This document shows, piece after piece, positions 22,644-32,380 of a stretch of DNA of 60,000 nucleotides; positions within the stretch are counted from its first letter, which is position 1, and the number at the start of each line of letters is the position of its first letter. The DNA comes from Apostichopus japonicus (Eukaryota > Echinodermata > Holothuroidea > Aspidochirotida > Stichopodidae). The notes below the pieces were generated by a model, which saw only the letters and a list, made by a program, of their open reading frames with translations, did not search any database and was not told the origin of the DNA. Location of the stretch: contig NC_092573.1 in NCBI RefSeq assembly GCF_037975245.1, forward strand, positions 14,716,001-14,776,000, in the 5' to 3' direction. A program made the position numbers and the translations under genes.

Positions 22644-23040
22644 TGTTTTGTTGTTTAAAACGCTGGTGGAACCCCCTCCAGAGCATGTTAAAAGGCGCAA
22701 ACTGAAGCGATTCTAGTACAGTCTCGTTACTTAGTACCTTGGCAACCTGCCAAGAAGAGAACGTTCTTGAAGCTTGGCAAAGTGCCAGGAAAACGAAGCC
22801 GTCCAAGAGTCTTGGCAAACTGCCAAGACAATATTCCCGCGCTGTGTATTTGTTATGAGAGGAGGGGGGCCAAGCAGTCACCTGGATTGACACGTGTAAG
22901 CTCAACGTTTGCTGCAACGAGCTGTCGACTACGTGAGCGATCCCATGGAATAAACCTCTCTCTCTATTTTTTGGGTGAATTTCCAAGACAAACGCGTTAG
23001 TAGTAAGTTGGAAAAGGGGTAGGATAAAACCCCAACAAAG
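22644..23040 (+). other. Promoter/poly(A)-like insert, possible solo LTR
   Basis: Unlike DIRS sequence, this block has three NFI-type palindromes (22739-22826), an E2F-like ATTCCCGCGC (about 22833), and AATAAA (22949-22954) followed by a CT-rich tract. That resembles the U3-to-R/U5 order of a long terminal repeat. Boundaries and target duplication could not be fixed, so LTR identity is tentative. Confidence 0.3.
22739..22826. promoter_or_regulatory. Cluster of three NFI-type binding sites
   Basis: TTGGCAACCTGCCAA (22739-22753) and TTGGCAAACTGCCAA (22812-22826) fit the NFI palindrome TTGGC-N5-GCCAA perfectly. TTGGCAAAGTGCCAG (22774-22788) differs by one base. Start-to-start spacing is 35 and 38 bases. 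Function is inferred from the motif only. Confidence 0.6.
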
Positions 23041-23595
23041 GTACAAGCGCTAACGCGCTCCGAGCATACAGTATGCGCTTCGTGAATAATGTTCGATGTT
23101 CCGACATTTTAAGCACAGTTGCATTTCGTAGCACCTGATAGCCTAGTCGTGGCTATGCGCTAGGTGGTTTCAATAGGAAGTTGGATACTTCTACTGTACT
23201 ACACTACGAAATGGACACGTCTCGACATGGAGAGATTTGAGGAGTAACGGGTACGTTATCATAACATTTATTACGTGTTTATTACGTTAAATGTGGTGTG
23301 GTAAAAACGTCGACATAACGTTTCTATGAGATATTAATGTTGTATTAATGTTATATTAATGTCTTAACGTAAATCGTTTTGAAATATGAGCCTGAAAACG
23401 TTTTCGGTGACATACCTCTTACACCACTAATAACGTTGTCATAACAAAACACTACATGCTTAGTAACGCTTTTGTGTTTGCTGAGTAACTCCCCGGGCTC
23501 CGTTAAGCAGCCAGGGATTTATGAGGTGGATTTTCTACAAACCCACCCTCTCACCATCTTCACAGCCCCTGTTGGGAGTTTGTTTCTGATGAGTA
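23041..23595. other. Gene-free insert sequence
   Basis: Repeated short words such as TAACGT, TTATTACGT and ATTAATGTT(G/A)TATTAATG (about 23240-23480) suggest a decayed AT-rich element. No gene is seen. Confidence 0.35.
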
Positions 23596-23662
23596 GGTCT
23601 ATAGCTCAGTTAGCTCAGGGTTAAAGCCTTTCAGTCATAAGGTCCCCGATTCAGGCCACCCC
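23596..23662 (+). repeat. tRNA-like sequence, probably SINE-derived
   Basis: TATAGCTCAGTTAGCTC resembles an A box, and GGTCCCCGATTCAGGCC (23641-23657) a decayed B box. The CAGTCATAAGG anticodon-side segment recalls tRNA-Met. The acceptor stem and T stem do not pair well, so it is not a working tRNA gene. Confidence 0.45.
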
Positions 23663-23904
23663 AAGATTAATGTATGTTGTCCAGCTACAGAGTTGTTGAC
23701 TTTTCATAATCATGGACGTTAAATTTGTATGTAAGAGACTGACTTCAGTCACATAAACAGCAGCATTGTAGCTTTGTTTAAGATTCTGATGAAGCAAACT
23801 ATCCATTCAGTACTCAGTCTCATTTTTTGTAGCAGGGTAGCATTGTTTAAGATTCTGTACTCAGCAGAGTGAGATTCTGTACCTTCAGTACTCATTTTTA
23901 GAGA

Positions 23905-24115
23905 GTACTGTGGTCAAGTGGTGAAGGCAGTGGACTGGTGATCTAAGGCTTGCAGGTTTGAGTCCTGGCCGGATCATTCAGTTGTTTCCTTGGGCAAGGC
24001 ACTTTTTCGTCAGTGCAGCTTCCCATCCAGAAGATACTTGTCTCTATGCTTGACAGGTTTTCGTTGACCGGAGTAATATTGTTAGGCGCCTCAGGCATCA
24101 TTATCTTTCAATAGG
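23905..24115 (+). repeat. tRNA-derived SINE
   Basis: The A-box-like TGGTCAAGTGGTGAAGGCAG (23911) and B box GGTTTGAGTCC (23954-23964) are correctly spaced for a polymerase III promoter. They are followed by CCTTGGGCAAGGCACTT, a central word widespread in deuterostome and other invertebrate SINEs. Related copies lie at 13005-13410 and 39560-39800 (minus). The 3' end is uncertain. Confidence 0.6.
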
Positions 24116-24429
24116 TCTACGCCTTTTCTTTCCCCAATATTATGATTAATATTTTTTAGCATGGAAAGAACCTCCATTAAACCTCCCTACAGGGTACAGC
24201 TTAGCATCATCAGGACATTCCTTTTCTTCAGAGTTTTCTGATTGCAACGGGTTGATAACTGAAGGAGTCATCAACGGTACTGTGGTACTGAATCAGTACT
24301 GCGAGTGCGGCTGTCCTGCAAGCGCTAACAAGGTCACCAAGCAGGCCGCTGTCCTTGACTTCTTTAGCAGCAGATACACAGGGTTGGGCTCTCTGGAGCC
24401 CTCCGGCGCCCAGGTACGGGGCTTTCGAC

Positions 24430-24830
24430 TACCATCCTCTCAGACAACACGACGGTGGTAACATACTGTAGCTACGTCAACAGACATGGTGGCACCAGGT
24501 CAGAGAGATATTGCCGTCTGGCAAGGGAGACCCTCACCACAGCTACAGAATCTGGCATGGCCCTACAAGTCTCTCAGATAGCCAGAAAGGAGAATGTGAT
24601 GGCCGATGCTCTGCCCAGGGGACAGCTCCACCCTGACGAGTGGACCCTTTTGCAACGAACATGAAGTAGGTTTTTCCACATGTTCAGCGGACCTCTGATA
24701 GACCTGATTGCGACACAGGGCAACAATGGGCTGCTCATCTTTGTTCAGGCGGCCCACCCGCAGGCCTTCCACATAACGCCAGGTCCCTGTCGCGAAACGG
24801 ACCGGAAGCTTACATCTTCCCCCTCTTGGC
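24430..24830 (+). pseudogene. DIRS RNase H remnant
   Basis: Translations across two frames give SDNTTVV, YVNRHGGTRSERYCRLARET, MALQVSQIARKENVMADAL and then PLIDLIAT. These match the conserved end of the RT/RNase H protein of DIRS elements, where a D-N-T segment, N-R-x-G-G-T-R-S and the E-N-x-x-A-D-A-L motif carry catalytic and substrate contacts, followed by the P-L-I-D-L-F-A-T linker. Frame changes near 24450 and after 24660 break it. The polymerase part is missing, having been deleted or replaced by the inserts at 22560-24240. Confidence 0.65.
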
Positions 24831-25049
24831 ATGGTCAGCCATCATAGTGGCCCCGCTGACCCCGGTTCGGGCAAAAGTTATCCAGCTCCTAGCGGACGAG
24901 CCAGCGATCCTGCCGGACAAACCACAGTCGGTTGTCCCATAGACGGAGCGCTGGCTCACCCGGACAGCAAGGGCCTACAATTAGGTGCCTGGAAATTGTC
25001 TGGTGTTTCCTTAGACAGAAAGGACTTTGGCCGCCAGAGTGAGAACAAC

Positions 25050-25765
25050 CTTGGTACTTACGTCTTCTGCCTACGGAGATTCGGAGTATGCCGAACGAGA
25101 CAGACTCTGCCTACCATGGCCTTTCTAACCTTGATCGCCGACTCCTTACCCACACTGTTCCAAGAAGGGAGGCAGGGTTTAGACGATCAAAAACTTTCGT
25201 TCGGCTGTTGCCGCCTTCCATCAGGGGCTTCCCCTACGGCTCCACGCCAGGCAGCAACGGCTCGCCTTGACTAAGGTGCCTTCAGTCCTACGGTTTGTGG
25301 GGTGCTGATAGTTCTCGACCCCTCCTTCTTCGCTAAGAACCAGGTTTGGGCTCTCCTACCGGGAGACATCATCATCCCAGAGATCAAGACCTTCTCTTTG
25401 ATCCCCGAGGACAGACTACAGTATGGTTTCCCATTAGGGCACTGAAGTGGTACCTCAACAGAACACAAGATCTCTTGGGTACTTCGACATCTCTGTTCTT
25501 CCTCCTTCGAGTGCCCCACTCAGCAGCCTGGGAGGATACCTTGTCCCGCTGTTTGGTGGAAGCCGTCCGCCCTCTGGCTACAGGTCCAGGCAGATCCATG
25601 GCTCACAACAGCAGGGGTTTCACTGCTTCTACTGCCCTGTACGCAGGTTTTCCAATAGTGGACATCTGCAAGACGACGGCGTGGAAGACTCCAATCGCTT
25701 CGTCGCCTGCTACTTATCGGACATATCACAGGCCGATTTGGCTTTGGTCGCTCGATGATACGAGC
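25050..25765 (+). pseudogene. DIRS tyrosine recombinase remnant (family B)
   Basis: Pieces in several frames correspond to the family A recombinase: AAFHQGLPL (core-binding end), IRALKWYLNRTQ, EDTLSRCLVEAVRPLA, SMAHNSRGFTASTALYAGFP and RFVACYLSD (candidate nucleophile Tyr, near 25713). The HxxR motif region reads AHNSRG, so His-x-x-Arg is kept, but frameshifts near 25300 and 25690 and internal stops make the enzyme dead. It sits directly before the ICR, as in family A. Confidence 0.7.
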
Positions 25766-25813
25766 TCCGGGGGTCCCACCCCTCGGGCCTCCCACCATCG
25801 GACAGTGCCACTC

Positions 25814-25912
25814 GGTGCATAGGTTGTGGGGAGACAGGTAAGTGGGGAACGAAGTAAATATTATAAAACTTACTGGTTTATATATTTACGAGTGACCCAC
25901 TTACCTGTCTCC
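25814..25912. repeat. DIRS internal complementary region (family B)
   Basis: 25828-25859 complements the left terminus (19735 onward) and 25860-25912 complements the right terminus (26440-26492). The junction is GTAAAT/ATTATAAAAC. Both matches look exact, so the ICR has stayed in step with the ends although the genes decayed. Confidence 0.85.
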
Positions 25913-26344
25913 ATTTCCCGCCACCCTCCCCCGAGGGAGGTGGGACGCAGCCGGACGGGGGAGCGGTCGTTCGACCTGACTCATGACTCCTCGCGTTTCG
26001 TCGATAGACATCGCCACCCCCTGGGTCGCCTGCGGCTACTTGTCTATCGGTGGGTGTTGTTTCCTTAGTTCGGTTTACCAGGTTACTCTTTACCATCTAA
26101 GGTAGTATGGGCCTCGTCCCCTTGTTTCAATTAGGCCTCTGTAAGTGTAGGGGGAGGCACGCCTACGGGGTGACGGAGGGCGGACCCCCACCCCGACTGT
26201 TCAGGGTGGGCTCCGCCTGGAGGCGTCAGCAGTCTTTGTTAGCGTTAGATTTTTCCTTCTCGGCGAGCTCGGCGGGTGGCAGGGTTTACCCGCCACCCTC
26301 CCCGAGGTCGCGTCAGGGGCCACTTTATGGGAAAGTGGTCTCAA

Positions 26345-26492
26345 AATGAAGGAAGGCCATTTGGGCCAGTGAGGGTGTACAGTGTTAAAAGATTACCAGG
26401 GCATTCTAGACACGGTAGAATGCGGTGCATAGGTTGTGGGGAGACAGGTAAGTGGGTCACTCGTAAATATATAAACCAGTAAGTTTTATAAT
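26345..26492 (+). repeat. DIRS right inverted terminal repeat (family B)
   Basis: From AAATGAAGGAAGGCC to AGGTAAGTGGG it equals the reverse of the left repeat, then adds the right-only extension TCACTCGTAAATATATAAAC...TTTTATAAT. The solo copy at 29284-29548 ends the same way. Confidence 0.85.
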
Positions 26493-27594
26493 GTACACTC
26501 ATTATTTACCTACTGTGTAAACTTCCTGTTTATGTGAGCAGTTGGTTTCATGAGTGAGAATTGAGATGCTAGCTTACACCATGACATAAGCCCACCATTG
26601 TGAAAAATTCCTGTTTACATGCATAGCTTGATTTCAGACTACCATTAATTTAACACTAGATTACTCTCCACAAGAGATAGTTTCAGCCACCAAATTTAAT
26701 AGATATTATAATTTTTGAACACTAAACATCAGATCATTCACAAGAAGCTGAACAAAAACAAGCATAGTATATACTGACTATATATAAAAAATATGATAAC
26801 TTGGCACAGCATCATAAAGTATGAGCATCTGGCCTACACAAAAAAAAAACTGGTACTTTCTTACCCCCAGGCATGGCTATATAAAGGTTTATATAGGTAT
26901 AGCTATATGTACTATGGTCCCTCAATTTGTGAGGCTAATTTACCTAATTTCTTGCATAGCAGTTGGGTTCCTTCAAAAATCCCAAACACAGACATGTACA
27001 CATGATTGCTGGAATATTGGACAGACAGTCAGTAGATAACAGTATAACACCCTGTTGCCCAAATGAACCATTAAAACTTGATTGCATATATGCTGGCTGT
27101 GGCTGACCTTAGAAAAACCTAAGGTCTAGTTGCATATGCAGCGTTGTGAAAACATGTGAATCAGTTAGGAGTGATTCTAAATTATTTATGTAGATGCATT
27201 ATTTTTATAGGAAAAATTGCAGGTCCATGTGGTTGTACTTGTACAGCACAGTAGGCCTTCCTCACTGGTGTATATTACAAAATTAGGGAATACAGTTACT
27301 ATGAACACTAAATTCAGATACTTATTACTAATACTATAGGCCTTAGTCCTATGTTATATGCCCAGTTAATTATGACTGGGCATAGGTGAGGCTTTTCTTT
27401 CAAATGCTCATTCACAAGAATTATTCTTCAAACAAGGACAGCTGATAACAATTTAGAACCTGGAGGGGGTGGGGATGAACAGATCACCTACAGTAGGCCT
27501 AAATATGAGGAGTGAAACTAAAGACCCCCAGTCCCTGTCAGTCTTCTTTAGGAAGGATATTTTAATTTTTAACTGTATACAGTACAAAGTGGCT
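26493..27594. other. Gene-free stretch
   Basis: AT-rich noncoding DNA. 26500-26553 resembles 19649-19699 on the other side of the family B element. No gene supported. Confidence 0.45.
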
Positions 27595-27832
27595 ATTCTT
27601 ACAACTAGTCGTAAGAATAATTTCCGACTACGCATGGGCAGTTGCTATTTTTATGATTAGGAGTACTAATTTTACGACGATGAGTAACAGTAACTTCCGG
27701 TTAGGGCTAGGATTGAGGTTTAGGGTTATGTTTAGGGTCACCTCTACTACATGCGCAGTTGCTTTATTTACTGCACTTGAATTTGCCTTTGTCGTAAGAA
27801 TAGTTTATAATTGTTACGACTAGTCGTAAGAA
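27595..27832. mobile_element. MITE candidate with palindromic ends
   Basis: The left end is a 24-base near-palindrome (ATTCTTACAACTAGTCGTAA...), the right end a similar one (TTACGACTAGTCGTAA core, 27814-27829). Between them is AT-rich sequence with a TTAGGG-like stretch (27704-27745). No transposase is present and the target duplication is unclear. Confidence 0.45.
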
Positions 27833-28037
27833 ACGGCCTATACAGTATCCTCATGACAAGCATTCACAAACAGTGATGATGATGACTCAGTAATACAACT
27901 TACTGCTATTTTGTGCTAGGATAAGTATGATAAGGTTAGCATACGCTAGGTCCATTGGAAAAATAATGAATGATAGGCCTAGTTACAAAGCCTAGGCTCA
28001 TGAAATCATGTATGTTACAAATACAATAGCATAGACA

Positions 28038-28238
28038 CTGCGAAGTTCGAACACCTAAGCCTTAAAATACCCCAAAAACTATCTTCATTTTATTGACAGA
28101 TATGTACGTACATACTTGCGCACGGGTCATTTTGGAGAGGAAATAACTGTAGCTTCCTAGTTTTTAGTGATATTGGCTTTCGCTTGTAGGTTATCATGGT
28201 GAAATCGTGTATTTCTTAGGGGTGTTCGAACTTTGCAG
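28038..28238. mobile_element. Short inverted-repeat element
   Basis: CTGCGAAGTTCGAACACC (28038-28055) faces GGTGTTCGAACTTTGCAG (28221-28238), one mismatch in 18. About 165 bases lie between. No target duplication was found, so it may be a MITE or a plain inverted repeat. Confidence 0.45.
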
Positions 28239-28345
28239 TTTTCTGTACTTCGCAATACTGACAGTTACCTAGGACAATACCCTGTAGTACTACTATGTAC
28301 TAGTATTACCCTATACAGTTTTAGCCTAGCTTAGCAAATCATTAC

Positions 28346-28617
28346 CTTTTTGTGTGATCCTGAAGCAAATGTTCTGCGAAATCTGCGTTGCTAACAGAAG
28401 TCAAATCATGGACATGTTTGTAGAGTTCTTTCTCCATTTGCCAGTTTACGTAGGAACGTAGAAGATAGATCTTCGTGGCATCTCTTCGTCGCTGTTGTTC
28501 CTTTGCACTGCTGTTTTTGTCAGGTCCATGCAACAATGGCTTTCCTCCACTTACGCTCGTTCCAGGATAAGGTCGTTTTCTTTCGCCCGATTCTCCTTGC
28601 CCTGATCCCTTTTCCAT
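28346..28617 (-). CDS. First coding exon of an unrecognised protein
   Basis: The ATG at 28617 lies in good context (ACAATCATGG), and 90 codons run to a consensus donor, AAAAG|GTAATG, just left of 28346, leaving a phase-2 end. The start is hydrophilic and low in order (EKGSGQGESGERKRPYPGT), then a charged, probably helical part follows (RRRDATKIYLLRSYVNWQ ... SNADFAEHLLQDH). The W-x-x-x-K-E-L ... S-N-A-D-F-A-E-H-L-L pattern resembles N-terminal segments of uncharacterised invertebrate nuclear or zinc-finger-linked proteins. That resemblance is weak evidence. The next exon should lie to the left but was not found. Composition and splice site make this a better candidate than any other short frame nearby. 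Confidence 0.5.
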
Positions 28618-28880
28618 GATTGTCACTATACTCTAGTCTAATCGAATGTATTTGTACGAAAATCGTACAGTATTCTTTACTCAAAAGGCACACAAACAAC
28701 AAACTATCGCGTACGAAAATCCTTTGCGGTAAACAGTATAATAATCTGAAATGCTGTGCTATAACATTATGTGTGCATGGGTACGGGCTTGTTACGCATA
28801 CGCTTGCCTGTGCTATTCACTGATCTAAATTTGCCACCGAGGTCACGTGAGTTTTCGGGGTCCCATTAAACCTCGCAGAA
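28618..28880 (-). promoter_or_regulatory. Probable promoter/5' leader of the minus-strand exon
   Basis: This stretch upstream of the ATG at 28617 is richer in CpG than its surroundings and contains GTCACGTGA (28832-28840), an E-box of the USF/MYC class. No clear TATA box is seen. Confidence 0.3.
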
Positions 28881-29099
28881 ACCTCGATAATGCCAGCGCC
28901 CTCAAAAAAAAGTCTACGAGCGATGTCGCCTTTAAGATAACTTGTAATTGTACCTTACCTTACTTCATACAGTCTGTACAATTAACCTAAATGAAGAAAG
29001 AAACATCACCAAAGAATTCAACCACACAAGCTCATATCTCAGCAGGACTCAGCAGTGGACAGAATGTGAAATAAACTTCAACATTTTGTAAAGACTCAT

Positions 29100-29233
29100 A
29101 TCTTTACTTGTCCCCTTGATTGTAATTGACTTGTTTTGATAAGCGCATAGAGCAGCTACTTCTTGTTTCTGATTTGGCGCTAGATATAAATTCTCTGTAT
29201 TATTATTTTTTTTTATTGTTATTATTATTAAAT
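29100..29233 (+). repeat. Retroposon 3' tail with (TTA)n
   Basis: AAGCGCATAGAGCAGC and GGCGCTAGATATAAATTCTC lead into TATTATTATT-rich sequence. This is a common 3' end layout of non-LTR elements and their SINEs. It lies directly left of the solo DIRS insertion. Confidence 0.45.
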
Positions 29234-29250
29234 AGTAAAACTGTTAAACC

Positions 29251-29584
29251 ATATACCTATGCCTGACCAAACAACAGAGTCTTTGGAAGTGCAGAAGTCC
29301 TGAAAGGAAACTTCTAGAGTATAAATCCAAGGTAATCCGGGCGAATGTCGCGAAAATTTTCCTAACTCCGAAAAACACATTGAGACACTTTGTGGGTAGA
29401 AAAATGAAGGAAGGCCATTAGGGCCATTGAGGGTGTACAGTGTTAAAAGATTACCAGGGCATTCTAGACACGGTAGAATGCGGTGCATAGGTTGTGGGGA
29501 GACAGGTAAGTGGGTCACTCGTAAATATATAAACCAGTAAGTTTTATAATATACCTATGCCTGACCAAACAACGGAGTCTTTGG
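29251..29584 (+). mobile_element. Solo DIRS terminal repeat inside a 36-bp direct duplication
   Basis: 29284-29548 is family B repeat. It begins AAGTGCAGAAGTCCTGA, runs as the reverse of the left-repeat interior, and ends with the right-only terminus (GTGGGTCACTCGTAAATATA to TTTTATAAT). 29251-29286 and 29549-29584 are the same 36 bases (ATATACCTATGCCTGACCAA...) with one A/G difference. Removing the insert and one copy gives a continuous host sequence. There is no poly(A) tail and no coding sequence. Confidence 0.85.
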
Positions 29585-30161
29585 CTTTGAGTACAGCATT
29601 TCTGTATTCTGCCGTGTTGGACGAATCTTACCGTAATAGTTATTCCCACTGCAATCCACGTTATAGTCATTGCCGACTTTGCAATCTACCATCCCCTCAC
29701 CATTTTACAAGGTCAGGGAAAAGTGACTCCATAGTTTTCCATTTTGGGAAACCAAAAATGATATCATTTTTAATGATAATTTAATGGATTACTGTATTAA
29801 GTGAAAGTAGAGTTTGATTGGTTCATGGGCATGATGTGGTGGTTGCATGGGCTGAAAGGAATGGTGGGAGGAGGGAGAAGGGTAGGGGAGGGGAGGATTT
29901 AATAATTTTGTTTTAGATGAGTCTCCTTGTAGTTCAGTTGCTCTACACCAGTATATACCTTATAAGATTGTATACTGTGGTTATCTGGCATTACAATTGC
30001 TTGGTTCCAACCAGAATACGAGAGAGGTTTTTGTCCTGTTGTTGGCATCCTGTTCATTTTCAGACTGTAACTTAAAAGCAGGAAGTATTTCAAGTGAATA
30101 ATAGCACTAATTGTCCTGACTGATTTCATCCCTTGGAGATCAAGAGGAGTATTTGAGTATC

Positions 30162-30163
<2 letters not shown>
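29585..30163. other. Gene-free stretch
   Basis: No gene or element seen beyond the end of the 36-base duplication. Confidence 0.45.
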
Positions 30164-30216
<53 letters not shown>

Positions 30217-30383
30217 ATACTAGTTGAGACTAGTGGAACACTAGTAGTTGTAACTCGGAGTTTCACGCGTTATAGCGATCGTCAGACAACTGGTCCCAGT
30301 TGTCTGACGACATAGAGCACTCTGCGCCAAGATAGACACCAACCAACCAACTCTCTATATATATATATACTGTATATATATTG
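30164..30383. repeat. (AT)n microsatellites around a 32-bp hairpin
   Basis: (AT)n covers 30164-30212 and a second TA-rich run 30355-30383. Between them lie ACTAGT-rich sequence and a perfect hairpin at 30279-30310 (TCGTCAGACAACTGG arms, 2-base loop). The arrangement suggests a repeat element with AT-rich flanks. Confidence 0.6.
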
Positions 30384-31792
30384 TTTAACAGTTTTCTGTT
30401 ATTCCTATATTCAATGCCTTTGTCCGTTGTGTCTTAGCTCTATAATGGTGAGGCCGTGTATAAATCATGTTACAAGTACATTTCAAGAGTACAGTAAAGG
30501 CTTCAATACATGGACAGGTGCAGTATATATTACAGTTAGTTGATCAGCTTTCATTGAAGCTGACACAAACCCCAACCATTATCATTGGTCTGTATATATG
30601 ATAGGAAGATAACAAATCCATGAGCAAAACAGTCAAGTTAGAAATTTTATATCAGGTTTGATAGCCTTATCACAATTTTCTCTATCAAATAACCTGGACA
30701 TGATAGTTGGGTGACTTGGGTAACTTGTGTCTGCTTTCATCATGGATCTCAAAGATATCTGCACAGCGGAGATATTAAAATCAAGGGGCTTGAGTGTGCT
30801 TGATTGAGAAATTTTGAAGTTATTGTTAAAGCATGCAGCTAAGCAATCTTTTGTCTAGGTCAGTTTGATTTTTTCTTTTGCAGAAAGATCAAGATTCTTT
30901 ATTTTTAATGATAGTGGTTGACTAATTACCGAATACATACAGTGTACAGTAGTTGGGTACTTATGATGCAGACAAATATCAGATGTAACTATGTACGTAG
31001 TGTGGCACACATCATCCACGGAAAGAACAAATTTAAAGATTTCTACTGAAGACGATTCCTAATAATATGTTTTGTATCGTTTGTATTATTTTCATGTCAT
31101 GAATTGTTTAGTGTACAAGCACTTAAACACAATTTCCAGTTGCATCAGAGAAATCCTACTGTTCAGCTGTATACAGTCATTTGTCAAGATAATATGCTAA
31201 TATTTTTCATGGAATATAGTTTAAATTGGTTTTAATATTCAAACTTTGCGTAGCAGTTTTGAAGGCTCTGTATGTTATCTGTTATACAGTAATATGGTTC
31301 CAACTTCTTGTGTACAAACAAATTATTGTTCATCTTTGCACTTGTATTATAATTTTGCCCTTTTTTGAAGAGCATAATTCCCTGACTTTTGATTTAAAAA
31401 AGAAAAAAAAAGCTGCATTAGCACAATAAACTTAGACCTGCAAGTATCATATATACTAAACATATAAGTAACAGGGCTAAGGTTGCTGTAATTAGTCAGT
31501 ATTGTTAATTTAATGGTTGCTGTGCTGTGTATATAGATACCAACATGTGACACTTACAGTATGACACAAATGTTTCTTGATCGCTGAAGCCTGAAATGAA
31601 GATGTCAGATTTATCAGTTCATTGGAACGTGACCGCCATAAAGATGGTTGAAAATTACCCCAGGGCAATGCGGTTCCTTGTGTGTCTTGAGCAAGGCTAA
31701 TAATAAACAGGACGTATGGGGACAATGACTGTAAACACACATGTACAATATGCACTATGTACAATAATATTACTGATAACTTTTAAAGGAGG
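30384..31792. other. Gene-free stretch
   Basis: AT-rich, probably intergenic or intronic. 30565-30600 (ACAAACCCCAACCATTATCA) resembles the start of the repeat at 31793. Confidence 0.45.
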
Positions 31793-32040
31793 CACAAACC
31801 CGACCATCATGATTGGTCTCTGTGATAATGATAACTGTCGTGAACAATTTCCCCCGAACAGCTAAGAAAAATCTTATTCCATTTGGCAGATACTATATAG
31901 TAGTCTACTGTACTGTATCTCAGGTGTTAGTATTTCATTGCACACAAGGCCACAGACTTGATCAAGTTTAAAGATGACATCATGCATTGAGAACCACATG
32001 TGCTTCAATTGTTTATGTTTTCCTTATGACAGCTCCCAGA
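31793..32040 (+). repeat. Dispersed repeat, copy 2
   Basis: From CACAAACCCGACCATCATGA to TATGTTTTCC it corresponds to 4203-4400 with extra bases. The opening words also recur at 30565. The family is unknown. Confidence 0.55.
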
Positions 32041-32219
32041 CATGACTCTTTTACATGAAGATATCTGAAAAACAGAAAAAGATTTATTGTAGTTGGGTTT
32101 GTGTGACTCATTTCAAGTAATGTCTGAATTGTTACATTCTATTTGAATTGATGTTTCAGAAGGTTTTTTGTTAAGTCAGAGCTGCTATTTAAATTGATGT
32201 CACTCTGAAGAAAGTTGAT

Positions 32220-32303
32220 ATTTACTTCATTCCTCTCTCACCTGTCTCCTACCACACTAACGTATCATCGTTCGTAAATACCCAAAGCAGTAAGTTTTGG
32301 AGT
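32220..32303 (+). mobile_element. 84-bp mini-DIRS: left and right termini only
   Basis: ATTTACTTCATTCCTCTCTC to CACACTAAC is a left terminus (about 42 bases). GTATCATCGTTCGTAAATAC to TAAGTTTTGGAGT is a right terminus (about 42 bases). They meet directly, with no interior sequence. It is the smallest derivative in the window. No flanking duplication is evident. Confidence 0.65.
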
Positions 32304-32321
32304 GTTGCTGTCTACTGTCAA

Positions 32322-32380
32322 TGATTATAAAGCCCTAGCAACGTACAGTAGTGATTATAAAGCCCTAGCAACGTACATTA
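32322..32380 (+). repeat. 30-bp direct tandem repeat, two copies
   Basis: TGATTATAAAGCCCTAGCAA followed by CGTACA occurs twice in a row, 30 bases apart, with no difference over 26 bases. Confidence 0.9.

Larger units (their letters stand above)
19735..26492 (+). mobile_element. DIRS-type retrotransposon, near end-to-end decayed copy (family B)
   Basis: The order is left terminal repeat (19735-20020), leader with tandem repeats, gag-like region (21277-22400), foreign inserts (22560-24240), RNase H remnant, recombinase remnant, ICR (25814-25912), spacer and right terminal repeat (26345-26492). The left repeat, reversed, and the right repeat agree over about 115 bases without a difference I can see, while the coding regions carry many frameshifts and stops. 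No reverse-transcriptase core is recognisable. The copy therefore cannot have encoded its own last move. It most likely moved with enzymes from another element, or its ends were homogenised later. Confidence 0.82.

Noticed and set aside
23596-23662. Functional tRNA gene
   Set aside because: The arms do not pair properly and the B box is degenerate. Best explained as a SINE-type tRNA relic.
25346-25822. 158-codon frame as an intact recombinase
   Set aside because: It covers only part of the catalytic domain and leaves the recombinase frame before the Tyr motif. Several frameshifts make this a pseudogene.
19640-26580. Similar sequences on both sides of the family B element (19649-19699 and 26500-26553) as a long target duplication
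   Set aside because: They agree at only about 70 percent, while the element's terminal repeats match, so the flanks are too old to come from this insertion. They also do not abut the termini (35 and 8 bases away). More likely an older dispersed repeat.
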